This document shows positions 56,134-64,000 of a stretch of DNA of 64,000 nt, piece after piece. The translations under genes were made by a program, and so were the position numbers. The stretch is from Rhodobiaceae bacterium (lineage in GTDB: Bacteria; Pseudomonadota; Alphaproteobacteria; Parvibaculales; Parvibaculaceae). The stretch lies in the NCBI GenBank assembly GCA_021404525.1, contig JAAWWE010000001.1, forward strand, positions 310,001 through 374,000. The letters are read 5' to 3'. Numbering within the stretch: the first letter of the stretch is position 1; each line of letters begins with the position of its first letter. Under the pieces are notes generated by a model. The model ran no database searches and was not told the origin of the DNA. It saw only the letters and a list, made by a program, of their open reading frames with translations.

Positions 56134-56766
56134 TTATTCCTGTGTGGCTTCGAAAAGTTGATCGAGCCCCCTCCGTTCGGAAGGCTTATACCCTGTCGTA
56201 TCGTCGCTGTCAGTGTCTGATTTGGACTCTTCTGTCACAGGTGCTGCGCGCCGTCCTTCAGGGGTAAAGAATGGCTCTGTGGGGGCGGTCGATTGCTGCG
56301 CTGCTAGGGAAGAAAGCCCGCCTGCGACAAAGTCTACCAACGGCAAAAGGCGCGCACTGGCGATCCATTCCGGCCTGTCATCCCGATCTGGGACGAGCCA
56401 GGTAAACAGCAGGAACGCAATAGCAACAACAAGAAGTCCCCGAAACACGCCAAAAATGAAGCCAAGAGAGCGGTCAAGAAAACCAATCTCTCCACCATGG
56501 GCCCGGTCGGTCCAGCGATAGGTGAGCGCCGAGATGGCAATATAGACGACGATAAATATGCCTGCGGCTGAAATGGCGAGCGCGAGCCAATAGGGTTCTG
56601 CAACGGCCTGTACCAGAGGCACAAGCAAAGGGTATAGGAGCAGCGCGGCGAGCGCCGCGACAACCCAGGCTAGGATCGACAGGATTTCGCTCGCAAATCC
56701 CCGAACCATAGCCAAAAGGCCGGAAACGACCATGATTGCGATAACTGCAATATCAAAAAGGGTCAT
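56134..56766 (-). CDS. cvpA: CvpA family inner-membrane protein
   Basis: 210 residues with four predicted helices in the first 160 and a cytoplasmic tail rich in Asp, Ser and Thr. Starts MTLFDIAVIAIMV as relatives do; a GTG ten codons earlier is open. CvpA has roles in colicin V production and envelope stress; it lies before purF as in many proteobacteria. Confidence 0.87.
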   Translation of the reverse strand: MTLFDIAVIAIMVVSGLLAMVRGFASEILSILAWVVAALAALLLYPLLVPLVQAVAEPYWLALAISAAGIFIVVYIAISALTYRWTDRAHGGEIGFLDRSLGFIFGVFRGLLVVAIAFLLFTWLVPDRDDRPEWIASARLLPLVDFVAGGLSSLAAQQSTAPTEPFFTPEGRRAAPVTEESKSDTDSDDTTGYKPSERRGLDQLFEATQE

Positions 56767-56834
56767 GACGGGTCTGTCCCCCAACTCGAACGCCACATGG
56801 GGCCAGTCTAGCGCTCTCGAGCGTCTGGGTCATC

Positions 56835-58247
56835 CTATGCTTCACGGGCTTGTTGCGCGGATGCCTCACCTGTCGACAGCTTGGCGATGAGATCGCCGAG
56901 ATCTTCCAATTCTGTGAGCTTCAGTTTGCCCGCTGACGGCTTTTGGCGGCCGGCAGCTTTGGGCAGAATGGCGTGTTTAAAGCCAAGCTTCTCTGCCTCT
57001 TTCAGCCGGGCTTCCATCTGGCTGACCGGGCGAAGCGATCCCGAAAGAGAAATTTCACCGAAGAGAACCGTGTCCGGTGGAATTGAGAGGCCGGACAGCG
57101 AAGAAATAAGAGCACCTGCCACTGCCAGATCCGCTGCCGGTTCTCCTATGCGCAGCCCGCCAGCAACATTGAGGTAGACGTCCTGGTTGCCAATAGAGAG
57201 GCCACAGCGCGCTTCAAGCACAGCGAGCACCATGGAGAGCCGTCCGCTATCCCATCCGATCACCGCCCGACGAGGGGTTCCCAGTGCACTTTGGGCAACG
57301 AGGGCCTGAATTTCGACAAGCACGGGGCGGGTGCCTTCAATTCCGGCAAAGACGGCCGCGCCGCTTGCCTCTCGGTCCCGTTCGCCGATGAAGAGAGCAG
57401 AGGGGTTTTCAACCTCCATCAACCCGCCCTCGGCCATCTCAAACACACCGATTTCATTCGCAGGGCCAAACCGATTCTTTACCGCGCGCAAAATCCGGAA
57501 ATGGTGCCCCCGCTCGCCTTCGAAATAGAGCACCGTATCGACCATGTGCTCCACGACTTTGGGGCCGGCAATTTGCCCGTCTTTGGTGACGTGACCAACG
57601 ATGATCATCGCAGCACCAGACTTCTTGGCAAAGCGGGTGAGTTCCTGCGCCGACGCACGTACCTGGCTTACGGTGCCGGGCGCTGATTCCAATGCGTCTG
57701 TCCACATGGTCTGAACCGAATCGATCACGATAGCGTCGGGTGTCGGTCCGTCTTGCAGGGTCGCAAGAATATCCCTGAGGTTCGTCTCAGCGCCAAGCGA
57801 AACCGGCGCATCATCAAGACCGAGACGTCGGGCACGCATGCGCACCTGGTCGATTGCTTCCTCACCGGAAATATAGACCGCTTCAGCACCGCTACGGGCA
57901 AGAACCGCCATGGCTTGTAAAAGGAGGGTGGACTTCCCGATTCCCGGGTCACCGCCGACGAGGACGGCAGAGCCGGGGACAAGGCCGCCGCCCAGAACCC
58001 GGTCGAACTCTTTCAGGCCAGTAGTGCGTCGTGGTGTTTCCGTTGCTTCGCCTGCTAGGGGAACGAGCGCTATCTGACGCCCTTTTTTGGTCGAACTTGC
58101 CTTGGCAGGCCCACCAGCAACCCCAGAGCTCTCGCCGACTTCCTCGGTGATCGTGTTCCACTCGCCGCAACCATCGCAGCGACCAGCCCAGCGCGGTGTC
58201 TGCGCGCCGCAGGATTGGCAGACAAATTGACGACGGGCTTTAGCCAC
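56835..58247 (-). CDS. radA: DNA repair protein RadA
   Basis: 470 residues. Zinc finger C10-C13-C24-C27; RecA-like core with GGDPGIGKSTLLLQ; the RadA-specific KNRFGPANE motif; and a C-terminal Lon-like domain. It drives branch migration in recombinational repair. Downstream of mlaF by 42 bases. Confidence 0.95.
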   Translation of the reverse strand: MAKARRQFVCQSCGAQTPRWAGRCDGCGEWNTITEEVGESSGVAGGPAKASSTKKGRQIALVPLAGEATETPRRTTGLKEFDRVLGGGLVPGSAVLVGGDPGIGKSTLLLQAMAVLARSGAEAVYISGEEAIDQVRMRARRLGLDDAPVSLGAETNLRDILATLQDGPTPDAIVIDSVQTMWTDALESAPGTVSQVRASAQELTRFAKKSGAAMIIVGHVTKDGQIAGPKVVEHMVDTVLYFEGERGHHFRILRAVKNRFGPANEIGVFEMAEGGLMEVENPSALFIGERDREASGAAVFAGIEGTRPVLVEIQALVAQSALGTPRRAVIGWDSGRLSMVLAVLEARCGLSIGNQDVYLNVAGGLRIGEPAADLAVAGALISSLSGLSIPPDTVLFGEISLSGSLRPVSQMEARLKEAEKLGFKHAILPKAAGRQKPSAGKLKLTELEDLGDLIAKLSTGEASAQQAREA

Positions 58248-58289
58248 GTTCTTCCTTATCGATTGCGAGACGGCACCTCAGAAATGCCA

Positions 58290-59081
58290 TCAAGGTTTCA
58301 ACACATCCATCTTGATGGGACCATCAGCGCGGCCATGGATGAACTGATCCACATAATCATTGCCGCTATTGTCGACTTCGTCGCGGGTGCCCGCCCAGAT
58401 GATCTCTCCCTTATAGATCATCGCGATGTAATCGGCGATCTTTCGTGCACTTGCCATGTCATGGGTGATGGAAAGAGCGGTGGCGCCGAGCTTTTGCACG
58501 CTGTTCACAATCAGATCATTGATCACGTCAGCCATGATGGGGTCGAGACCGGTTGTCGGTTCGTCAAAAAAGATGATCTCCGGATCTGTCGCGATGGCGC
58601 GGGCAAGGCCCACCCGTTTCTGCATACCGCCCGACAGTTCTGCCGGATAGAGATCACCAATGTCAGCCGTGAGCCCAACTTGCCCCAGCTTCTCGATGGC
58701 AATCTCCTTGGCGTCTTTGCGTTTCATGTTGCGGCCCTGAATGAGGCCAAAGGCGACATTCTCCCAGACCGGCAGACTGTCAAAGAGGGCAGCGTTTTGA
58801 AACAGCATGCCGAATTTGCGAAGCGTCTTTTCGCGTTCGCTGGTAGACAGCCGCGTGACGTCCTTGCCATCAACTTTGATGGTGCCTTTTTCCGGGCGAA
58901 TGATCCCTAGAATACTTTTGAGCATCACGGACTTCCCGCTGCCCGAGCCGCCGATCACAACCAGCGACTTGCCCTTCGGAACAGTCAGCGAGAGGTCGTG
59001 TAGCACAACCTTTTTGCCAAAACGCTTATGAACGTTTTTCAGCTCAATCTTTATGTCTTTTGCCGGTACAGAAATATTCAT
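58290..59081 (-). CDS. mlaF: MlaF-type ABC ATPase (phospholipid transport)
   Basis: 263 residues. Walker A GGSGSGKSVML, signature LSGGMQKRVGLARAIA, Walker B IIFFDEPTTGLDP, H in SITHDMASA. This is the ATPase paired with the MlaE permease to move phospholipids across the envelope and keep the outer membrane asymmetric. The start at 59081 gives MNISVPAKDIKIE; the open frame runs on into mlaE but is unlikely. Neither mlaD nor mlaC is adjacent. Confidence 0.9.
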   Translation of the reverse strand: MNISVPAKDIKIELKNVHKRFGKKVVLHDLSLTVPKGKSLVVIGGSGSGKSVMLKSILGIIRPEKGTIKVDGKDVTRLSTSEREKTLRKFGMLFQNAALFDSLPVWENVAFGLIQGRNMKRKDAKEIAIEKLGQVGLTADIGDLYPAELSGGMQKRVGLARAIATDPEIIFFDEPTTGLDPIMADVINDLIVNSVQKLGATALSITHDMASARKIADYIAMIYKGEIIWAGTRDEVDNSGNDYVDQFIHGRADGPIKMDVLKP

Positions 59082-59092
59082 GTGCGCCAGCC

Positions 59093-59866
59093 TTAAGACG
59101 AGAAGAAAAGCGACGTCATGACATAGTTCGCCGCAAGAATGAGAATGGAAGAATTCACAACCGCATTGGTGGTCGCGCGGCCCACGCCTTGAGCGCCGCC
59201 CCGGCTGTGGAAGCCCTGGTAGCATCCCATCATCGCAATGATGAAGCCGAAGACCGATGATTTGATGAGACCAGACGTCAGATCATCAAGTTCCAGAAAG
59301 TCGACAGTTGTTTTGACATAGACACCTGCGTTGAAATCAAGCGTCTGGGTGCCAACCACAAACCCGCCGAAAATACCGATCACGTCGCCGATGAAAACAA
59401 GCGCTGGCAGTGTGATGACGGCGGCGAGCACACGGGGAACGACCAGATATTTGAACGGATTTGTCGACAGCGTGGAGAGCGCATCAATCTGCTCGGTAAC
59501 GCGCATGGTCCCGAGCTCTGCCGCAATGGCGGCGGCCGCGCGCCCGGCAACCATCAGGCCACCCAGAACAGGTCCAAGCTCCCGTGTGATGCCGAGAGCC
59601 ACAATCGTTGCAACAATGCTCTCAGAATTGAATTGATCGCTGCCATAATAGATCTGCAAGGCCAGCACACCGCCAGTGAAAAACGCCGTTAGCGCGACGA
59701 CGGGCAGGGAAAAGTAGCCGATCCGCATCATCTGTTGGCCGATCAGCCGCCAATAGAAAGGAGGGCGCAGGATGTGGGTGATGGCTCTCCAGGTGAAGAC
59801 GGACAGCCGTCCGGTCTCACCGAGCGCAGTGATCACAACCTTGCCGATTATCGCCAGCGGATTCAA
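59093..59866 (-). CDS. mlaE: MlaE-type permease
   Basis: 257 residues with five to six helices and the family segment GRAAAAIAAELGTMRVTEQIDAL in the cytoplasmic coupling loop. Partner of MlaF 11 bases downstream. Begins MNPLAIIGKVVITALGETGR. Located between alr and mlaF. Confidence 0.9.
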   Translation of the reverse strand: MNPLAIIGKVVITALGETGRLSVFTWRAITHILRPPFYWRLIGQQMMRIGYFSLPVVALTAFFTGGVLALQIYYGSDQFNSESIVATIVALGITRELGPVLGGLMVAGRAAAAIAAELGTMRVTEQIDALSTLSTNPFKYLVVPRVLAAVITLPALVFIGDVIGIFGGFVVGTQTLDFNAGVYVKTTVDFLELDDLTSGLIKSSVFGFIIAMMGCYQGFHSRGGAQGVGRATTNAVVNSSILILAANYVMTSLFFSS

Positions 59867-59899
59867 ACTTATGCTCCCTCTGCCCCAGTTTTAAATCTG

Positions 59900-61069
59900 T
59901 CAGTCAGCACTGATTCCAACGGACGAAGTGTACGTCCGGTGATACCGATACCCCAAACGGGTAAGCACTTCGTAACCAATCGTGCCTGCAGCCCGGGCAA
60001 GATCCCCCACAGTGACCGATTTTCCAATCAATTCTGCGAAAGATCCGCGTTTTGGGACGTCCGGTGGCAGATCGGTCACATCGACAGTGATCATATCCAT
60101 GGAAACCCGACCGATCACCGGGGCCGAATAGCCGCCAATGGTCACACAAGCACCGCTGCCATCTTCGTTACCAAGCGCCCGGAAATACCCGTCGGCGTAG
60201 CCGGTGGCAATCGTGGCAACGCGGGTAGGGCGCTTGGCAATGAACCTGGCGCCATAACCCACCGGGTCTCCTTCCTCAATCATCTTCACTTGCATGATCC
60301 GAGAAGAAAGTGTCACGACAGGATGGAAGGGGTGGCCCGGATTGGGAAAGGGATTGGTGCCATAGAGGCCAATTCCTGGTCGGACAAGGTCATAGTGAAA
60401 CTGGTCGCCAAGCAGAATACCAGCAGTGTTGGCAAGGCTGCTTGGAGCCTCAGGCAGACGCGGTCGCAGACCATCGAACGCCGTGCGCTGCTCGTCATTC
60501 AACGGATGGCTTGCATCATCAGCGCAAGCCAGATGGCTCATCACCAGATCTGTCTCAAACGAGTCTGCAAGCTCTCCGACTGCAGCAAGGTCTTGCGTTT
60601 GAATCCCCAAGCGACGAATGCCTGTATCCGCGTGAAGGGCCGCTGGCAAGGGGCCGGTCTGTCCACAATAGGCGGCCCAGTCGCTCACTTCTTCCAGACT
60701 CGACAGGCAGGGGCGAAGGTCCTCCGCCTGAAACAGACCTTCAGCGCCGTCATAAAGACCGTTCAACACATAGATAGTTGCTTGAGGGAGAACTGATCGA
60801 AGCTCGGCACCCTCCAAAGCAGTAGCCACAAAGAATGTTGAGCAACCTGCCTGCGAAAGCGTGCGGGCAACAGGGACCAAACCGAGCCCATAGCCGTCTG
60901 CCTTGACACACGCGCTGACTTCAGCAGTCGTCTCTGACCGGATGAGCCGGTAGTTTTCCGCAATTGCATCCAGGTTGATATTGAGAGTGCCGCTGGATGC
61001 AGCCGCGCGCGCGTGTGCCATTTCTTCAGCCCCAAACTCTCGCGGAGTGCTGTCGGACGGCAAGGTCAC
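59900..61069 (-). CDS. alr: Alanine racemase
   Basis: 389 residues. Makes D-alanine for peptidoglycan. The PLP lysine is Lys56 in CVKADGYGLG; the catalytic tyrosine region is VGYGARF and the dimer-supplied part follows. The GTG start directly abuts the dnaB stop; an ATG at codon 17 is possible. dnaB-alr order is conserved across proteobacteria. Confidence 0.93.
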   Translation of the reverse strand: MTLPSDSTPREFGAEEMAHARAAASSGTLNINLDAIAENYRLIRSETTAEVSACVKADGYGLGLVPVARTLSQAGCSTFFVATALEGAELRSVLPQATIYVLNGLYDGAEGLFQAEDLRPCLSSLEEVSDWAAYCGQTGPLPAALHADTGIRRLGIQTQDLAAVGELADSFETDLVMSHLACADDASHPLNDEQRTAFDGLRPRLPEAPSSLANTAGILLGDQFHYDLVRPGIGLYGTNPFPNPGHPFHPVVTLSSRIMQVKMIEEGDPVGYGARFIAKRPTRVATIATGYADGYFRALGNEDGSGACVTIGGYSAPVIGRVSMDMITVDVTDLPPDVPKRGSFAELIGKSVTVGDLARAAGTIGYEVLTRLGYRYHRTYTSSVGISAD

Positions 61070-62563
61070 TTACTCCATATAGTCGGGAAGGCGGTCGCTC
61101 TCAGCCAGATCACTAAAGCGGGTAATCTCCGCCTCGAACTGCAAGCGCACAGTGCCGGTTGGGCCGTGACGCTGCTTGCCCAGAATGACTTCTGCTTTGC
61201 CGAATACTTGCTCCATATCCTGCTGCCATTGCAGATGTTCTGGTGTGCCTTCAGAAGGCTCGCGGCGCGACACATAATATTCTTCTCGATACACGAAGGT
61301 CACCACGTCTGCATCCTGCTCAATCGATCCAGATTCACGCAGGTCGGAAAGTTGAGGGCGTTTGTCATCACGCGATTCAACCTGACGCGACAATTGTGAA
61401 AGCGCCATGATCGGAACATTGAGCTCTTTTGCCAACGCCTTGAGCCCTGTCGTGATTTCCGTCACTTCCTGAACGCGGTTGTCGCTCGACTTGCCGGATC
61501 CGGAGAGAAGCTGAATATAGTCGACAACAATAAGGCCGAGGCCGCGTTGCCGTTTGAGCTTCCGCGCTCGGGCGGCAAGAGACGCGATGGTAAGACCGCC
61601 TGTATCGTCGATATAGAGCGGAATACCTTCCAACTCTCGGCTGGCGTCCACGAACTGGTGCCATTCATTCTCATCAATCTTGCCGCGTCGGATTTTGCCA
61701 GATGGGACCCGCGACTGTTCCGCAAGCAGACGCGTGGCCAATTGTTCTGACGACATTTCGAGGGAGAAGAAGCCGACAATAGCGCCGTCTTTGACTTCAA
61801 CTGTGCCGTCCGTGTGGTGCTCCGCCTTGTAGTTTTTGGCTACGTTGAACGCGATATTGGTGGCCAGCGCCGTCTTCCCCATGGAGGGCCGGCCGGCGAC
61901 AATGATCAAGTCAGAAGGCTGCAACCCGCCCATTTGCTCATCCAGGTCCCGCAGGCCGGTTGAGATGCCCGACAGACCGCCATCGCGTTCATAGGCCGCG
62001 GCAGCCATGTCGACCGCCATGCGCATGGAGTCAGAAAAGCTCTGAAACCCGCCCTCATATTTGCCTTTTTCCGCGAGACTATAGAGAGACTGTTCCGCAT
62101 CCATGATCTGAGCAGAAGGCGGATCATCGACGCTCGCATCAAAGGCGCGGTTGTGAATTTCCTCGCCAACACGAATGAGATCGCGCCGGACCGCCAGGTC
62201 ATAAATGGTGCGACCATACTCAGCGACATTGATGATGGTTGTCGCAGCACCCGCAAGACGAGCGAGGTACTGGGCGCCGCCAACTTCCTGCAGCGCCTCA
62301 TCCTGGTCGAAATAGCTTTTAAGCGTAACTGGCGTCGCAATATGGCCGCCAGAAATCAGTTTCGACACCGCTTCAAATATGCGCGCGTGGAGCGGTTCGT
62401 AAAAGTGAGAAACTTCCAAGAATGAGGCAATGCGATCAAACGAATCATTATTGATCAGGATCGCTCCAAGCAGAGCCTGCTCAGCCTCAATATTGTGAGG
62501 CGCGACGCGATATTCTTCGTCGCCACTTTCCGGTTCGTCATATGCAGGCAGCATGCTTTCCAT
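61070..62563 (-). CDS. dnaB: Replicative DNA helicase DnaB
   Basis: 497 residues. N-terminal primase-binding domain (HNIEAEQALLGAILINND), then the RecA-like helicase: Walker A GRPSMGKTALA, Walker B LIVVDYIQLL, arginine-finger region SQLSRQVESRDDKRPQLSDL (split here). No intein. Unwinds DNA at the fork. Confidence 0.96.
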   Translation of the reverse strand: MESMLPAYDEPESGDEEYRVAPHNIEAEQALLGAILINNDSFDRIASFLEVSHFYEPLHARIFEAVSKLISGGHIATPVTLKSYFDQDEALQEVGGAQYLARLAGAATTIINVAEYGRTIYDLAVRRDLIRVGEEIHNRAFDASVDDPPSAQIMDAEQSLYSLAEKGKYEGGFQSFSDSMRMAVDMAAAAYERDGGLSGISTGLRDLDEQMGGLQPSDLIIVAGRPSMGKTALATNIAFNVAKNYKAEHHTDGTVEVKDGAIVGFFSLEMSSEQLATRLLAEQSRVPSGKIRRGKIDENEWHQFVDASRELEGIPLYIDDTGGLTIASLAARARKLKRQRGLGLIVVDYIQLLSGSGKSSDNRVQEVTEITTGLKALAKELNVPIMALSQLSRQVESRDDKRPQLSDLRESGSIEQDADVVTFVYREEYYVSRREPSEGTPEHLQWQQDMEQVFGKAEVILGKQRHGPTGTVRLQFEAEITRFSDLAESDRLPDYME

Positions 62564-62660
62564 GGCTCTGTTTTAAGGCAATGCCGCTCAACCGGAAAGC
62601 AAGTCGCAGCATTTTCGACGAACTATTTTCGCCACCTGTGGAAAACGGGGACAAAAGGTC

Positions 62661-62681
62661 TGGGCTATTCTATTTAGCCCA
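62661..62681 (-). terminator. Hairpin after cfa
   Basis: TGGGCTA pairs with TAGCCCA around a 7-base loop, starting 5 bases after the cfa stop on the minus strand and followed there by gaccttttg. The T-run is short, so termination is probable but not certain. Confidence 0.45.
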
Positions 62682-62685
62682 ACAA

Positions 62686-63927
62686 TCAGCCTCCCGAGAC
62701 ACTTTTTTGCTGGACAAGTGAGTCGGCATGCTCCTCTTCCCAGCGGGAAATATAAGTGCGAGTGAGGGGGAGGCTATCGATTTCTTTCGTCAGTTGGAAT
62801 TGAAATACAACCATGCCTTCGTGCCGAAAGGATGTTTCTGATCCCGCAAGATAGAATTCCCACATACGCGCGAACCGCTCGTCATAGAGGGCGACAGCGT
62901 CGTCCCAGCGAGCAAGGAAACGATTGCGCCAATGACGCAAGGTCGTTGCGTAGTGCAAGCGCAAGACTTCCAAATCATTCAGCAGCAATTGTTGTCGCTC
63001 TAGCGTTGGGGCGACCTCGCTCAGCGCCGGAATGTAGCCGCCGGGAAAGATGTACTTCGCAATCCATGGGTTGGTGGCGCCTGGTTCATCCAGGCGCCCA
63101 ATTGTGTGGATGAGGGCAACGCCATCAGGCTTAAGCAGTGAATGAACCTTTGCCGCGAACTCATCATAGTGGTGCACACCCACATGCTCATACATGCCGA
63201 CAGACACGATGCGATCAAAACACTCTTCCACTTCGCGGTAGTCCTGAAGGCGAAATTGAACCCGGTCCGAGAGACCGGCGAGAGCGGCCCTTTCAGTAGC
63301 GATTTTGTGCTGTTCTTCGCTCAACGTAACGCCGGTCACGCGAGCTCCCGTTTCTTGTGCTAGGTATAGAGCCATGCCACCCCAGCCGCAGCCAATATCC
63401 AGAACGTGGGTGTCGGGGGAGAGGCGCAGTTTTGCCGCAATATGACGTTTCTTGGCGAGCTGAGCGGCTTCAAGGCTTGTGTCAGCTGTTTCAAAATAGG
63501 CGCAGGAATATTGCTTGTCTGTATCAAGGAATAGGTCATAGAGCCCCGCATCCAGGTCATAGTGGTGGGCGACATTGGCTTGTGCTTTGCCAACGGGGTT
63601 GAACTGATCAATCCGCCGTTTGGTCCGCCGGATACGTCCGACGAGTTTCGCCAATGGATGAGCCCAGGCAATGCCGACATTGGAAAGGATGATGTCGAGC
63701 GCATCATATATGCGTGCCGGCGGGTCAATGGTGAGAGTTCCATCCATGTAGGCTTCGCCAAGCTTCAGGTAGGGATTAAGCCCAAGCGCCCATTCAAGCC
63801 TTTTTTTGTGGAGCCGGATTGTGACTGCTGTGCCCGTGCCATCGCCGAAATGGCGCGCACTTCCCGACGCATCAATGAGCGTCAGGTCACCATGTGAAAT
63901 CAATCGATCGAGTACAAACGCAAACAT
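62686..63927 (-). CDS. cfa: Cyclopropane-fatty-acyl-phospholipid synthase family protein
   Basis: 413 residues. Adds a methylene bridge from SAM to unsaturated acyl chains of membrane lipids. An N-terminal lipid-binding domain leads to the methyltransferase: HYDLDAGLYDLFLD, the SAM site LDIGCGWGGMALYLA and GVTLSEEQ, then the catalytic region SVGMYEHVG and the cysteine-poor end. AGGAGG lies 5 bases before the ATG. No rpoE/chrR genes beside it. Confidence 0.92.
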   Translation of the reverse strand: MFAFVLDRLISHGDLTLIDASGSARHFGDGTGTAVTIRLHKKRLEWALGLNPYLKLGEAYMDGTLTIDPPARIYDALDIILSNVGIAWAHPLAKLVGRIRRTKRRIDQFNPVGKAQANVAHHYDLDAGLYDLFLDTDKQYSCAYFETADTSLEAAQLAKKRHIAAKLRLSPDTHVLDIGCGWGGMALYLAQETGARVTGVTLSEEQHKIATERAALAGLSDRVQFRLQDYREVEECFDRIVSVGMYEHVGVHHYDEFAAKVHSLLKPDGVALIHTIGRLDEPGATNPWIAKYIFPGGYIPALSEVAPTLERQQLLLNDLEVLRLHYATTLRHWRNRFLARWDDAVALYDERFARMWEFYLAGSETSFRHEGMVVFQFQLTKEIDSLPLTRTYISRWEEEHADSLVQQKSVSGG

Positions 63928-64000
63928 GCTTCGCCTCCTGAGATTCAGGTGGCCGACAGCGTTGCCCCTCTTTTAGCTGCCGAATGTCATTTGCAAGGAA

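Noticed and set aside
59735..60796. 353-residue open frame opposite mlaE and alr
   Set aside because: It is antisense to two clear genes with complete motifs, has no recognisable domain, and its composition follows the third-position bias of the opposite strand.
62637..62645. TGTGGAAAA, one base from a DnaA box, upstream of dnaB
   Set aside because: A single imperfect copy without neighbours or an AT-rich element; no sign of an origin.

Overview
This 64 kb window is chromosomal DNA from a Gram-negative alphaproteobacterium, probably in the Parvibaculum/Rhodobiaceae neighbourhood of Hyphomicrobiales-like lineages (genus not certain). The evidence is the short alphaproteobacterial form of phosphatidylserine decarboxylase with a GS cleavage site, the gene order dnaB-alr-...-radA-cvpA-purF, the rlmE-guaB-rsmB-guaA run, outer-membrane functions (BamB, MlaFE, RND pumps) and cyclopropane-lipid synthesis. 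I see no phage, insertion sequence, CRISPR array or rRNA. One tRNA (Gln, CTG) lies on the minus strand near 30.4 kb.

Layout. (1) 0-3.7 kb: an Atm1-type ABC exporter followed by psd and pssA, closed by a hairpin terminator that can serve both strands. (2) 3.8-8.8 kb: an RND efflux operon (padR, periplasmic adaptor, pump) read leftward. (3) 8.9-15.9 kb: the most unusual block. It holds a methyltransferase with a disordered basic N-terminal half, a divergent MMPL/RND lipid-type exporter, a PilZ-domain protein fused to a PhcB-like methyltransferase, and a convergent histidine kinase with six membrane helices. Together they resemble a fatty-acid-methyl-ester signalling circuit that may be controlled by cyclic-di-GMP. 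(4) 16-22 kb: YaiI/DUF188, an SDR, a BaiN-type flavoprotein, an MscS channel and a YtcJ-type amidohydrolase.

(5) 22-34 kb is accessory. Small enzymes (CapA-like, metallo-beta-lactamase fold, DAPG-hydrolase-like, SRPBCC, 2-hydroxyacid dehydrogenase, phytanoyl-CoA dioxygenase-like, class-C-type serine hydrolase, SnoaL-like) are interleaved with four regulators (three TetR, one LysR). Several divergent promoters carry clear palindromic operators, which looks like small locally regulated detoxification or catabolic units.

(6) 34-41 kb: Ppx/GppA phosphatase with arginine tracts at both ends, rlmE, guaB, rsmB-like, guaA; GMP synthesis interleaved with rRNA methylation. (7) 40.6-47.4 kb: azoreductase/LysR pair, a c-type cytochrome, a MarR/P450/SnoaL module, a TPR protein, a membrane protein and an SDR. 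(8) 47.5-52.1 kb: panB, then the conserved yfgM-like/bamB/der block. (9) 52.1-64 kb, all leftward: ABC-F ATPase, SDR, purF, cvpA, radA, mlaF, mlaE, alr, dnaB, cfa: purine synthesis, DNA repair and replication, wall precursor and envelope lipid maintenance.

Starts were chosen by ribosome-binding site, family N-terminus and overlap with neighbours, so several differ from the longest open frame. All family assignments come from reading motifs; no database search was made.
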